DNA of 35,168 nt from an uncultured Candidatus Melainabacteria bacterium (GCA_934699705.1 CAKUXD010000018.1:1-35168); one strand, 5' to 3'. Shown: positions 13,683 to 20,867, counted from the first letter of the stretch. Notes: generated by a model not told the origin, from the letters alone. Translations and numbers: made by a program.

Positions 13683-14174
13683 CTATACACCGTATCTTGC
13701 AGGTATTGCTGGAGATACGACTTTTTTCATATTTCCATTCACAATAACTCTTGTTTGAGGCTGATGAACTCTTTGAACATAAGATTCAACATTTTGTTGA
13801 TTTACATAAACTGGTCTAGCCTCTGTATATACTGGTTTTTGTTGAACCACGCGTGATTGTGGTTGTTGAAAAGTTTGTTGAACTTGTTGTGCTTGCGCTC
13901 TAAATGTTTGTTGTTGTTGCATTTGTGCTTGTTGTTGAGCGTATGCTTGTTGTTGAGCTGCAAAAATTTGTGCTAAAGATTGTTTTTGCGGTTTTGGTTG
14001 AACTACTTGTCTTTGTTGAACTGGACTTGCCTGAATAACAGTTTGTTTCAAAGGTGCTTGTTGCGTAAAGTTTTGAGCATAATTAAATTGTGCATCTGCA
14101 ACTTTTCTTTCTAAATCACAAAGTCCAACGCATACTGAATTGTTGTTAAAAAAGTTTTTCAAAAATTGTTCCAT
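13683..14174 (-). CDS. Gln-rich low-complexity protein, function unknown
   Basis: 163 residues. A short ordered N-terminus (MEQFLKNFFNNNSVCVGLCD, two Cys) is followed by a long region rich in Gln, Ala and Val with repeated QQ and QAQ runs (about 40-130), ending in MKKVVSPAIPARYGV. No signal peptide or membrane segment. agagga lies 9 nt before the ATG, so translation is likely. The composition resembles the Gln-rich linker of the large protein at 32000-33961; both may be structural or phase-separating segments. No family recognised. Confidence 0.7.
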   Translation of the reverse strand: MEQFLKNFFNNNSVCVGLCDLERKVADAQFNYAQNFTQQAPLKQTVIQASPVQQRQVVQPKPQKQSLAQIFAAQQQAYAQQQAQMQQQQTFRAQAQQVQQTFQQPQSRVVQQKPVYTEARPVYVNQQNVESYVQRVHQPQTRVIVNGNMKKVVSPAIPARYGV

Positions 14175-14204
14175 AATCTTATTCCTCTTTTCTCTTATTT
14201 GTTA

Positions 14205-14210
14205 TATAAT
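14205..14210 (+). promoter_or_regulatory. -10 element upstream of the DUF1858 gene
   Basis: TATAAT on the plus strand in the 90-bp divergent gap; predicted start near 14217 leaves a leader of about 48 nt with aaggag before the ATG at 14265. The -35 is weak. Confidence 0.45.
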
Positions 14211-14264
14211 GTATTTAATAATAATTTTTAAAAAGTCAACATTTTTGAAATAAGGAGTTAAAAA

Positions 14265-14465
14265 ATGGCAAAAATTACTAAAGAAATGGGTATTATGGAT
14301 ATTGTACAAAGCTATCCAGAAACAGTAGAAGTATTCCAAAAATTTGGAATGGGCTGTATCGGTTGTGCAGCAGCGCATTTTGAAAATTTAGAAGCTGGTG
14401 CAAAAGTTCATGGTATTGATATCGATGCTATGGTTGATGCAATGAACGAAGCTATTGGAGAATAG
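14265..14465 (+). CDS. DUF1858-domain protein (hybrid-cluster-associated redox disulfide family)
   Basis: 66 residues covering a whole DUF1858 domain: ITKEMGIMDIVQSYPETVEVF, then the Cys pair in FGMGCIGCAAAHFENLEAGA (C31 and C34), and a C-terminal helix HGIDIDAMVDAMNEA. Members are small proteins of anaerobes with a CxxC thought to act as a redox disulfide, often near hybrid-cluster proteins; none is visible here. aaggag precedes the ATG. The nfeD gene begins 4 bp after the stop, so the two are cotranscribed. Confidence 0.9.
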   Translation: MAKITKEMGIMDIVQSYPETVEVFQKFGMGCIGCAAAHFENLEAGAKVHGIDIDAMVDAMNEAIGE

Positions 14466-14469
14466 TTTT

Positions 14470-14898
14470 ATGACTGTTTGGCAATTTTGTCTATTTGCAG
14501 GACTTGCTTTTTTGATATTAGAAATGTTTTTACCATTCACATTCTTTTTAAGCATGGCAATAGGTGCTTTTTTAACCGCTATTGTTGCAGTTTGGTTCGT
14601 ATCAAAAACAGTATTAATTCCAACCTTTGCAGTGCTTTCAGTTCTTTCTTTGTTAATATTTAAACCGTTTTTGGCAAAATATCAAAAAACATCAAAAGAA
14701 CAAGAAACAGGTATTGAAAGTAAATACATTGGACAAAAAGCAAAAGTCGTTAAAAAGGTTGCTCAAAACGAAGGTGCAATAACAATCTATGGCGAACGTT
14801 GGGAAGCTCGTAGTGAAAATGACGAAGAAATTCCTGAAGGTGAAGAAGTTGTTATAATTAAAAATGAAAGCCTAGTTATGTACGTAAAAAGAAAATAA
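14470..14898 (+). CDS. NfeD family membrane protein
   Basis: 142 residues: two to three membrane helices (about 3-25, 28-47, 50-66) followed by a soluble OB-fold domain (about 85-142) with GQKAKVVKKV, GAITIYGERWEARS and EIPEGEEVVIIKNESLVMYVK, the usual NfeD C-terminal pattern. NfeD proteins pair with SPFH/stomatin proteins in membrane microdomains, and here the partner gene follows at once. The ATG at 14470 has ggag 9 nt upstream, inside the end of the preceding gene. It is the short NfeD form, without the ClpP-like protease domain. Confidence 0.93.
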   Translation: MTVWQFCLFAGLAFLILEMFLPFTFFLSMAIGAFLTAIVAVWFVSKTVLIPTFAVLSVLSLLIFKPFLAKYQKTSKEQETGIESKYIGQKAKVVKKVAQNEGAITIYGERWEARSENDEEIPEGEEVVIIKNESLVMYVKRK

Positions 14899-14912
14899 GG
14901 AGAAAATAAATT

Positions 14913-15878
14913 ATGTGGTTAATGGTATTATTAGCACTTGCTGTTTTATACATCATCAAGGGTGTTATAATTGTGCAACAAATGGAAGAAGTTATCATTG
15001 AAAGATGGGGTAAATATTTAAGAACTCTAACTCCAGGGCTAAACTTCATCATACCTTTTGTTGATACCCCTTGTGGAATTGAATGGAAGGTTTCACAAAA
15101 AGGTATGGACGGACAAGTTTATTCATATACAAAAATTTTAAACAGAATTAACAAACGAGAAACAGTTTATGATTTTCCAAGACAAAATGTAATTACAAAA
15201 GATAACGTAACAATCAGTATTAATGCACTTTTGTACTTCCAAATTGTTGACACAAAATCAGCAGTATATGAAATTTCAAACTTAATAGATGCGATTGAAA
15301 AATTGACACAAACAAATTTAAGACAATTAGTTGGTAAACTTGATTTAGATGAAACACTTATTTCACGAGATCAAATCAACCAGGAATTAAGAGAAATCCT
15401 TGATGAAGCTACAAATAAATGGGGTGTAAAGGTTAATCGTGTAGAATTACAAGACATCAACCCACCTGCAGACATTCAGGCAGCAATGGAAAAACAAATG
15501 AAGGCAGAACGTGAAAAACGTGCAGTAATTTTGGAATCAGAAGGTATGAAACAAGCTGCAATTCTTCAAGCACAAGGTGAAAAAGAAGCCGCAATTAATA
15601 AAGCAGAAGGTGATAAGCAAGCTGCAATTTTAAGAGCAGACGGTATTGCAAAAGCTCGTGTACTTGAAGCAGAAGGTGAAAAACAAGCAGTTGAATTGAT
15701 TATTAATGCAATTGGCGATAAAGGAAAACCAGATCAATACTTAATTGCAATGAAGTATTTGGAAACATTAAAAGGTATTGCATCAGGTCAAAATAATAAA
15801 GTTGTTTATATGCCTTATGAAGCAACAGGAGTTCTTTCTTCAGTTGACGGTATTAAACAAATGTTTGATCATAAATAA
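14913..15878 (+). CDS. SPFH/band 7 (stomatin, paraslipin-like) protein
   Basis: 321 residues. N-terminal hydrophobic anchor (1-22), then the band-7 domain: VEERWGKYLRTLTPGL-like start (VIIERWGKYL), FIIPFVDTP, ETVYDFPRQNVITKDNV, INALLYFQIVD, LTQTNLRQLVGKLDLDETL, and NKWGVKVNRVELQDINPP. After about 190 comes a long Ala/Glu/Lys coiled coil with repeated EGEKQAA-type heptads, then a conserved C-terminal MPYEATGVLSSV. The match is to the paraslipin/SLP-2 branch. It forms oligomers on the cytoplasmic face and acts with NfeD, whose gene is 14 bp upstream, in membrane organisation. aaggaga precedes the ATG. A terminator follows. Confidence 0.95.
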   Translation: MWLMVLLALAVLYIIKGVIIVQQMEEVIIERWGKYLRTLTPGLNFIIPFVDTPCGIEWKVSQKGMDGQVYSYTKILNRINKRETVYDFPRQNVITKDNVTISINALLYFQIVDTKSAVYEISNLIDAIEKLTQTNLRQLVGKLDLDETLISRDQINQELREILDEATNKWGVKVNRVELQDINPPADIQAAMEKQMKAEREKRAVILESEGMKQAAILQAQGEKEAAINKAEGDKQAAILRADGIAKARVLEAEGEKQAVELIINAIGDKGKPDQYLIAMKYLETLKGIASGQNNKVVYMPYEATGVLSSVDGIKQMFDHK

Positions 15879-15894
15879 TTTATTAAAAAGAAAG

Positions 15895-15937
15895 AAAAAA
15901 AGAAACGGAGCTGTGAAACAGCTCCGTTTCTTTTTTT
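15895..15937 (+). terminator. Intrinsic terminator of the DUF1858-nfeD-SPFH operon
   Basis: A 14-bp stem (15901-15914 with 15918-15931), loop gaa, extended by an A-run before and a T-run (15931-15937) after. Classic rho-independent form. Confidence 0.93.
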
Positions 15938-16024
15938 AACTTTAAATTTTTTAAACTATAAATACCAACTTACTATTCACATCTAACAGTTCACATATTA
16001 ACATTTTACAAAATATCTTTATTA

Positions 16025-16033
16025 TGCTAAAAT
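16025..16033 (+). promoter_or_regulatory. Extended -10 promoter of the zinc-ribbon gene
   Basis: TGctaaaat has the extended -10 form TGnTAnAAT; predicted start near 16040 with aaggag and the ATG at 16060 just after. No -35 is needed for this class. Confidence 0.5.
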
Positions 16034-16059
16034 TTATAACAACAAAGGAGAAACAAATT

Positions 16060-16233
16060 ATGGCAAGACTTGTAAGACCAACATGGGCAATTAGATGTAC
16101 ACAATCAGGTTGCAAACAATTATTTGAAGTTGCAATTTTAGAAGACGGAAAACAACAAGAAGTTGTATGCCCAGCTTGCGGTGAACACTATGTTTACCCA
16201 ATTACTCAAGCAGACGAAAACAAAGAAGTTTAA
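16060..16233 (+). CDS. Small zinc-ribbon protein, 57 aa
   Basis: Starts MARLVRPTWAIRC. Four cysteines at 13, 18, 37 and 40 (C-x4-C ... CPAC) make a compact zinc ribbon; the rest is short beta-rich sequence with an acidic tail. aaggag lies before the ATG at 16060; a longer frame from 16024 overlaps the promoter. Its stop is 23 bp before the radical SAM gene, so the two may form an operon. Role unknown; small zinc ribbons often bind nucleic acid or serve as protein contacts. Confidence 0.75.
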   Translation: MARLVRPTWAIRCTQSGCKQLFEVAILEDGKQQEVVCPACGEHYVYPITQADENKEV

Positions 16234-16256
16234 TTTCGCCAATAGGCAAATTGCAA

Positions 16257-17183
16257 ATGTTTTTTCACAATACAAAAAAACGCTACAATCAATATAGCGA
16301 ATATTTAAAAGAAAAATTCGGCGTTAAAGTTTACAAAATAACTCTTGACGCCGGTTTTTCGTGTCCAAACAGACAAAATGGTAAAAAAGGTTGTATTTAC
16401 TGCGATTCAGGCGGAAGTTTCTCTCAATCACATTCTGCAAATATGTCAATCCAAGAACAACTTGATTTTGGCGCTCAATATCTGCAAGATAGGTTTAAAG
16501 CCGTAAAATACATGTCCTATTTTCAATCTTTTTCAAATACTTACAAACCTGTTGAAGAACTGAAAACGATATATGACGCGTCTTTAAACCACCCTGACAT
16601 TGTTGGAATTTCGATTGGAACACGACCTGATTGCGTAGATGAAGAAAAACTTGACTTAATTGCAAGCTATAAAGATAATTACGAAACATGGATTGAATAC
16701 GGACTTCAATCCATGCACAACAAAACCCTCGAAAAAATTAATCGCGGGCATGATTTGGATTGTTTCTTAAAAGCATACGAAATGACAAAAGAACGTGGAA
16801 TAAATACTTGCGTACACATTATTTTCGGATTATGGGAAACTCACGAAGAAATGATGGAAACAGTCAAATTACTTGCAAAATTAAAAGTCGATGGACTCAA
16901 ACTTCACATGATTTGTGGGCTTAGAGGAACTGAACTTACGGAAATGTACAAACGTGGCGAATTTGAGTTTATGAGCGAAATGGAGTACGTAAATCTTTGT
17001 TGTGATGCAATTGAACTTTTACCACCGACAACCACTTTACACAGAATTGCTGGTAGCGGGTTAAAATCAACACTTGTAGAGCCAAAATGGATTGGTAAAA
17101 AATTTGAATGCTTAAACAAAATCGACGCAGAATTAGAACGCAGAAATTCATGGCAGGGAAAATATTTCACTCCAGCAGAGTAA
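16257..17183 (+). CDS. Radical SAM protein, TIGR01212 (YhcC-like) family
   Basis: 308 residues. N-terminal KKRYNQYSEYLKEKFGVKVY, then a cluster motif with C36, C46 and C49 (FSCPNRQNGKKGCIYCDSGG, C-x9-C-x2-C), followed by the TIM-barrel segments GISIGTRPDCVDEEKL, WIEYGLQSMHNKTLEKINRGH, VHIIFGLWETHEEM and GLKLHMICGLRGT. The order and length fit the YhcC/TIGR01212 family of radical SAM enzymes, whose substrate I do not know. I prefer the ATG at 16257 over a TTG two codons earlier because agg is 10 nt upstream of it; the choice is not secure. Confidence 0.92.
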   Translation: MFFHNTKKRYNQYSEYLKEKFGVKVYKITLDAGFSCPNRQNGKKGCIYCDSGGSFSQSHSANMSIQEQLDFGAQYLQDRFKAVKYMSYFQSFSNTYKPVEELKTIYDASLNHPDIVGISIGTRPDCVDEEKLDLIASYKDNYETWIEYGLQSMHNKTLEKINRGHDLDCFLKAYEMTKERGINTCVHIIFGLWETHEEMMETVKLLAKLKVDGLKLHMICGLRGTELTEMYKRGEFEFMSEMEYVNLCCDAIELLPPTTTLHRIAGSGLKSTLVEPKWIGKKFECLNKIDAELERRNSWQGKYFTPAE

Positions 17184-17230
17184 AATATTAATTATAGATA
17201 CCGCAACAAGTGTGGTATAACACATTTTAA

Positions 17231-17274
17231 GATTTTGTCATTCCGCATAAGTAAAACGCATTGCAGAATCTTTT
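17231..17274. repeat. REP-like palindromic intergenic repeat, copy A
   Basis: The 30-nt core (attccgcataag ... gcattgcagaat) matches the reverse complement of 20870-20901 at about 23 of 30 positions, including both ends. Outer arms gatt and aatc allow an imperfect hairpin. It lies between the convergent radical SAM and XRE genes. An unrelated 8-bp hairpin (17198-17218) sits just before it. Confidence 0.6.
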
Positions 17275-17277
17275 ATT

Positions 17278-17499
17278 TTATTCATTATCAAAATCAAAAA
17301 GGTCGCATAATTTTACATCTAAAGCCTTGGCAATCTTAATAACTGTATCCAAAGAAGGTTTTGAGAAACCAACTTCAATTTTGCCAATAAAATTTATACC
17401 CATATCAACTATATCTGCAAGTTTTTGTTGAGTAAGCCCCTTTTTATTGCGATATTTTTTGATATTTTTACCAAGTTTTATATATACATCGTTATGCAT
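17278..17499 (-). CDS. XRE-family HTH transcriptional regulator
   Basis: 73 residues made almost wholly of a Cro/CI-type helix-turn-helix (about 9-63): LGKNIKKYRNKKGLTQQKLAD, then the recognition region MGINFIGKIEVGFSKPSLDTVIKIAKALDV. No effector domain, so it is likely a small DNA-binding repressor or a regulator of its own operon. It lies 12 bp after the coiled-coil gene and shares its strand with that gene and smpB. The ribosome site is weak. Confidence 0.9.
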   Translation of the reverse strand: MHNDVYIKLGKNIKKYRNKKGLTQQKLADIVDMGINFIGKIEVGFSKPSLDTVIKIAKALDVKLCDLFDFDNE

Positions 17500-17511
17500 A
17501 ACACCACTTTG

Positions 17512-18084
17512 TTATTCAAAAATTCTTTTCCAAAGTGGGCGGGATTTTTCTTCTAAATATTCTACCCGTTTTGCAAGTTGTTTGTTATCAGCAAGTAATT
17601 GTTCTACCTGTTTTGCAAGCGTTTCATTATCTTTCTTATACTCACCTGCCTCAACTAATTTGTCTGCAAATTGAGATGCGTCAATATGATTTTTAATATC
17701 GTCTGTAATCTTTTCTGCAACTGCCTCAGCCAACATTTGCAAAGTTTGGTTTGTAACATTTAAAGTTACATTTCTAACTTCTGGGGCTTGCGATTTAACT
17801 TCTTCCAATGCCGTCGATTTAATTTCTTCTTGGTTTTCTTCAGGCATTTCTAAAGGTGTTTTATGAATACGATAACAAATTTGTTCCTTATTATACCCTT
17901 GAGATTTTAAACTAATACCTTTTTTTAGTTTAAAAATTGCAATATCATCAAAAAAAACAGTTCCGTCTTTAGCCTCGTAAATCGGATCAATTTGCCACTC
18001 TTGAATAAAATTTTCAAGCGCTCTTATGTCAATGTAGTAGTTATCTGCATTTAATTTTCGTAAAACATCTTCTTTTCTATACAT
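17512..18084 (-). CDS. HTH-like / coiled-coil protein, function unknown
   Basis: 190 residues. The N-terminal 70 (MYRKEDVLRKLNADNYYIDI ... VFFDDIAIFKLKKG ... YNKEQICYRI) have the helical layout of a MerR-like or winged DNA-binding domain, with no signature strong enough to name it. A linker rich in Glu (80-110) leads to LNVTNQTLQMLAEAVAEKI and then a coiled coil (about 135-178) and a basic/aromatic end, RPLWKRIFE. The layout recalls plasmid/phage-type replication-associated or chromosome-binding proteins, but this is only a resemblance. It is flanked by smpB (13 bp upstream) and the XRE gene (12 bp downstream). Confidence 0.7.
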   Translation of the reverse strand: MYRKEDVLRKLNADNYYIDIRALENFIQEWQIDPIYEAKDGTVFFDDIAIFKLKKGISLKSQGYNKEQICYRIHKTPLEMPEENQEEIKSTALEEVKSQAPEVRNVTLNVTNQTLQMLAEAVAEKITDDIKNHIDASQFADKLVEAGEYKKDNETLAKQVEQLLADNKQLAKRVEYLEEKSRPLWKRIFE

Positions 18085-18097
18085 TTTAACCTGACTT

Positions 18098-18547
18098 TTA
18101 ATAATTCTTTAACTTTCTTTGGATATCTCTATTTTGAGTTTTTTTCGTTAAATCTTCTCGTTTATCATAAAGTTTTTTACCTTTTGCCAAGCCGATTTCC
18201 AACTTTGCATAACCTCTTGATAAAAATAATTCCAACGGAACGATTGTGTAACCTTCTTTTTTAATTTTGCCTTCCATTTTTAAAATTTCTTTTTTGTTTA
18301 AAAGAAGTTTTCTGACTCTTTCAGGCTCATGGTTATAACGATTTCCTTGCTCGTACTTTGATATATGACAATTATACAAGAAAATTTCACCTTTTTCAAT
18401 TTTTGCAAAACTATCCTTTAAATTAACCGCACCTTTTCTTATTGATTTAATCTCAGTACCTACAAGCACAAGTCCTGCAACATATTTTTCATATATAAGA
18501 AAATCATGAAATGCTTTTCTGTTTGTAGAAATAACTTTTCTGTTCAT
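18098..18547 (-). CDS. smpB: SsrA-binding protein SmpB
   Basis: Binds tmRNA and delivers it to stalled ribosomes for trans-translation. 149 residues, normal size. Family blocks: NRKAFHDFLIYEKYVAGLVL, GTEIKSIRKGAVNLKDSF, FLYNCHISKYEQGNRYNHEP, RKLLLNKKEI and a Lys-rich C-terminal tail after AKGKKLYDKRED, the part that enters the decoding centre. I start at ATG 18547. A TATAAT (18554-18559) lies only 6 nt upstream and no Shine-Dalgarno is present, so the mRNA is probably leaderless. The TTG at 18565 would fall inside the promoter. The tmRNA gene itself is not in the window. Confidence 0.96.
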   Translation of the reverse strand: MNRKVISTNRKAFHDFLIYEKYVAGLVLVGTEIKSIRKGAVNLKDSFAKIEKGEIFLYNCHISKYEQGNRYNHEPERVRKLLLNKKEILKMEGKIKKEGYTIVPLELFLSRGYAKLEIGLAKGKKLYDKREDLTKKTQNRDIQRKLKNY

Positions 18548-18553
18548 AAAAAA

Positions 18554-18559
18554 ATTATA
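18554..18559 (-). promoter_or_regulatory. -10 element of leaderless smpB
   Basis: TATAAT on the minus strand ends 6 nt before the ATG, placing the transcription start at or beside the A of the start codon. The upstream hexamer at the 17-nt position (TATTCA) is a poor -35. Confidence 0.6.
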
Positions 18560-18610
18560 CCGCAAATTTACTTACTTGAATAGAGGGAAATTTTTAATTA
18601 AAAAACTCCA

Positions 18611-18639
18611 ACTCATAATTCACAATTCACGAATTCACA
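18611..18639. repeat. Heptamer-type repeats, short array
   Basis: Units actcata, attcaca, attcacg and aattcaca follow each other with a 7-8 nt period. Same family as the longer array at 21054-21102 and the units near 20604-20631. Noncoding, in the gap before the rplU promoter. Confidence 0.6.
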
Positions 18640-18654
18640 ATTTTAAAAACATGC

Positions 18655-18683
18655 TTGACAGAGGAATTTCAGCGGTAGATAAT
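18655..18683 (+). promoter_or_regulatory. Promoter of the rplU-rpmA operon
   Basis: Perfect -35 TTGACA (18655-18660), 17-nt spacer, -10 GATAAT (18678-18683). Predicted start near 18690, giving an 80-nt leader. The strongest vegetative promoter in the window. Confidence 0.88.
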
Positions 18684-18715
18684 TAGAATACACAAGAAAA
18701 GTTATTAGATAGGTA

Positions 18716-18748
18716 AATCGTCATAAAAACTCTAAAAGGGTTACGATT
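18716..18748 (+). promoter_or_regulatory. rplU leader hairpin (possible L21 autoregulatory element)
   Basis: Outer stem aatcgt/acgatt (18716-18721 with 18743-18748), a 6-nt 5' bulge, inner stem aactct/agggtt (18728-18733 with 18737-18742, one G-U), loop aaa. It stands 12 nt before the ribosome site aaagga. L21 leaders are known in other bacteria; that this is one is inferred from position and fold. Confidence 0.5.
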
Positions 18749-18770
18749 CCTGAAAAAGAAAGGATTTATT

Positions 18771-19124
18771 ATGTACGCAATCGTAGAAACAGGCGGAAAA
18801 CAATACCAAGTAGAAGAAGGTCGTTACGTAGATGTAGAACTACTTGAAGGCGAAAAAGACAGCAAAATCGTTTTCGATAAAGTTGTAATGCTAGTAAATG
18901 GTAAAAAATCAAAAGTTGGTCAACCATACGTTAAAAACGCAAGTGCTGAAGGCGTTATTATGGGTCATGACAAAGCAAAAAAAGTTATCGTTTACAAACA
19001 AAGACCAAAAAAAGGCTACCGTGTAAAACGTGGCCACAGACAAGAATATACAAGAGTTATGATTAACAAAATCAGAACTACAGCTTCTAAAAAAGCAGAA
19101 ACAGCTGAAACAACAGAAGCATAA
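18771..19124 (+). CDS. rplU: 50S ribosomal protein L21
   Basis: 117 residues. MYAIVETGGKQYQVEEGRYV at the N-terminus, KVVMLVNG, VGQPYV, VIVYKQRPKKGYRVKRGHRQ and YTRVMINKI are the L21 landmarks. The tail after ASKKAETAETTEA is a short Ala/Glu/Thr extension beyond the conserved fold. It binds 23S rRNA in the large subunit. First gene of the usual rplU-rpmA pair, with aaagga 8 nt before the ATG and an 80-nt leader containing a hairpin. Confidence 0.98.
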   Translation: MYAIVETGGKQYQVEEGRYVDVELLEGEKDSKIVFDKVVMLVNGKKSKVGQPYVKNASAEGVIMGHDKAKKVIVYKQRPKKGYRVKRGHRQEYTRVMINKIRTTASKKAETAETTEA

Positions 19125-19169
19125 GCTAAAAGTAATTACGGTAATAATTAATTAGAAAGCAGGTATAAA

Positions 19170-19433
19170 ATGGCACATAAGAAAGGGATGGGTTCTACCC
19201 GTAACGGTCGTGATTCCGAAGCTCAACGTTTAGGCGTTAAAAAATTCGGTGGCGAAATGGTTAAAACAGGAAATATTATTGTTCGTCAAAGAGGAACAAA
19301 ATTTCACCCTGGTAACAATGTAGGTATTGGTTCAGACGACACATTATTTGCATTGATTGACGGTCAAGTGAAATTTGAACCACACAGACGCGATAGAAAA
19401 CAAGTTAGCGTATATGCAGTAGAAAGCAAATAG
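19170..19433 (+). CDS. rpmA: 50S ribosomal protein L27
   Basis: 87 residues. MAHKKGMGSTRNGRDSEAQR then LGVKKFGGEMVKTGNIIVRQ, RGTKFHPGNNVGIGSDDTLF and the C-terminal YAVESK. The flexible N-terminus reaches the peptidyl-transferase centre. There is no N-terminal extension of the kind removed by Prp protease in Firmicutes, which fits a cyanobacterial-type or proteobacterial-type L27. It lies 45 bp after rplU. The obg gene that often follows is absent; a terminator comes instead. Confidence 0.98.
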   Translation: MAHKKGMGSTRNGRDSEAQRLGVKKFGGEMVKTGNIIVRQRGTKFHPGNNVGIGSDDTLFALIDGQVKFEPHRRDRKQVSVYAVESK

Positions 19434-19455
19434 TTAACTGGAAATAATAATTATT

Positions 19456-19493
19456 AAAACTGCGCGGTTGATAAATCAACCGCGCAGTTTTTG
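19456..19493 (+). terminator. Intrinsic terminator of rplU-rpmA
   Basis: About 15-16 bp stem (from 19456 and to 19491) around gataaatc, core ctgcgcggttg, followed by ttttt. The A-run at the left arm would also allow function on the minus strand. Confidence 0.92.
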
Positions 19494-19643
19494 TTATTTA
19501 ATAATTACTTATTTACAACTAGTTTGTATCCCCATTTAATTCATCAGGACTTTTTAAATAATCCATATTACCGTTAATTATTATCCAACGAACCCCAATC
19601 GATTTTCGCTCAAGTGTCCGCTCAACTCTCTTGAAATTCTATA

Positions 19644-20561
19644 TTAATTTTTTCTTTTAACAATAAATTTTAACCCTAGTATAGTAATTTGTTTATTATT
19701 TCCATCTTTAGTGTTTTTTACTGAAAATATTTTTTCTAAAAAAGTTAATTTTACTGTGCTTTCCCAATTTTTATAATTTCCGATAACTTTAACCTTTGCA
19801 GTACTACCGCCAAGCCACCATGCCACTTCATAAAAAGTTGAACCACATGAGCACAAAGCTTTGTTAGGTTGGCTTAATAGAAATAAATCAGCAACGGCAT
19901 ATTTCATCGAGCTATAATCTTTATTTGGTATTGATACAATTTGATTTGGAAATTTTTTCATAATGATATCCATAGTTTTTTTGTTCATAGTAGATACAAA
20001 AAACTTTGTAGTTTTTGGATATTTTTTCATTTCTTTTATAAATAATTTTGTATAAAAACTTCTGCCATCATTAGACCAATCAATATTATCTCTTATTTGA
20101 ACAGCAACCATATTGGGAGTTACATCTACGGTATTTATAATTTTTTTTACACTTTCAGATGGTTCTAATTTTGAAAAATATTTTTGATATATATCAATAA
20201 TATTTTGTGGGGTCTTGTTATATAAAAAATCAATTCGTGGAAGTTCTTTATCAAAAGGATCTTCATTTTCTATATTTATTGATGAAACCTCATCTTGAGA
20301 AACATATAAACGCCAATCGGTCGGAAGTTCTTCTTCTTTTGTAAGACTTTCATTCAAAAAATTGTATTCCTTTATATTTGTTTTTATATTAAAAACGAAC
20401 AAATCTTGAAATTTGCAAGTTACCCAACCGCTATCAGGCCATATTAAATGTATGATATTTGGCTCATTATAGTACCTTAAACAAGAAATTAGATATTTAA
20501 GTCGGTTTCCTATTCCCAGGCATTCACTTGTACAACAAACTATTTCCTTGTGCTGTTTCAT
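19644..20561 (-). CDS. NodZ/FUT8-like fold glycosyltransferase (putative fucosyltransferase-type)
   Basis: 305 residues. N-terminal GIGNRLKYLISCLRYYNE and LIWPDSGWVTCKFQDLF correspond to the GxGNRL and WP-D-x-C-x-F-x-DLF elements of NodZ-like enzymes. VAVQIRDNIDWSNDGR (about 152-167) fits the HIRRTD-type donor-binding block, and MKYAVADLFLLSQ with CGSTFYEVAWWLGG matches the C-terminal nucleotide-sugar site. The fold is GT-B with a GDP-sugar donor in known members; fucose is not proven here. The usual HxR histidine is Gln in this copy (VQIRD), a point against simple function transfer. It follows a small ORF behind its own promoter. aaagga lies before the ATG. Confidence 0.75.
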   Translation of the reverse strand: MKQHKEIVCCTSECLGIGNRLKYLISCLRYYNEPNIIHLIWPDSGWVTCKFQDLFVFNIKTNIKEYNFLNESLTKEEELPTDWRLYVSQDEVSSINIENEDPFDKELPRIDFLYNKTPQNIIDIYQKYFSKLEPSESVKKIINTVDVTPNMVAVQIRDNIDWSNDGRSFYTKLFIKEMKKYPKTTKFFVSTMNKKTMDIIMKKFPNQIVSIPNKDYSSMKYAVADLFLLSQPNKALCSCGSTFYEVAWWLGGSTAKVKVIGNYKNWESTVKLTFLEKIFSVKNTKDGNNKQITILGLKFIVKRKN

Positions 20562-20571
20562 TTTATCCTTT

Positions 20572-20745
20572 TTATTGCTTCATATTAATGACATCAACAT
20601 TACATTCACTATTCACAAGCGACAATTCACGACACTTCTTTTTTATACTCTCAAAAAATCCTCTTACACTTTCGCAAAAAGTAGCGTTACAACTGGGTTT
20701 TACCAACAAATCAACGACAAAACCAGTATTAATGATGTTCTTCAT
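20572..20745 (-). CDS. Possible 57-aa protein upstream of the NodZ-like gene
   Basis: Starts MKNIINTGFVVDLLVKPSC and ends VINMKQ. ATG at 20745 with aagga 9 nt upstream and a credible minus-strand promoter before it; its stop is 10 bp before the NodZ-like start, inside that gene's ribosome-site region. Against it: about 30 nt of the 3' half consist of the intergenic heptamer repeats, and no family is recognised. It may be a real small protein or a translated leader. Confidence 0.4.
   Translation of the reverse strand: MKNIINTGFVVDLLVKPSCNATFCESVRGFFESIKKKCRELSLVNSECNVDVINMKQ
20604..20631. repeat. Heptamer-type repeats, short array
   Basis: Four 7-nt units in register: attcact, attcaca, agcgaca, attcacg. 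Same family as 21054-21102. The array lies inside the possible 57-aa ORF. Confidence 0.6.
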
Positions 20746-20769
20746 ACATTTCAATCCTTGTTTTTTATC

Positions 20770-20798
20770 AGTATAAACTATTTAATCACGTTTTACAA
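20770..20798 (-). promoter_or_regulatory. Promoter of the small ORF and NodZ-like gene
   Basis: On the minus strand TTGTAA (20793-20798), a 17-nt spacer and TATACT (20770-20775). Predicted start near 20763, about 18 nt before the ATG at 20745. Confidence 0.6.
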
Positions 20799-20867
20799 GT
20801 AGTTTATTTAAAAAAGTTTGTATTTCTTTAAATTGAAAACTGTTATTATAATATATTTTTATTTTTT

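Noticed and set aside
17198..17218. Hairpin as terminator of the radical SAM gene
   Set aside because: Eight base pairs with a G-U and no U-tract directly after it.
20528..20802. Plus-strand ORFs overlapping the NodZ-like start
   Set aside because: Low-complexity Phe/Ser/Tyr products, no ribosome sites, and conflict with the promoter and genes on the minus strand.
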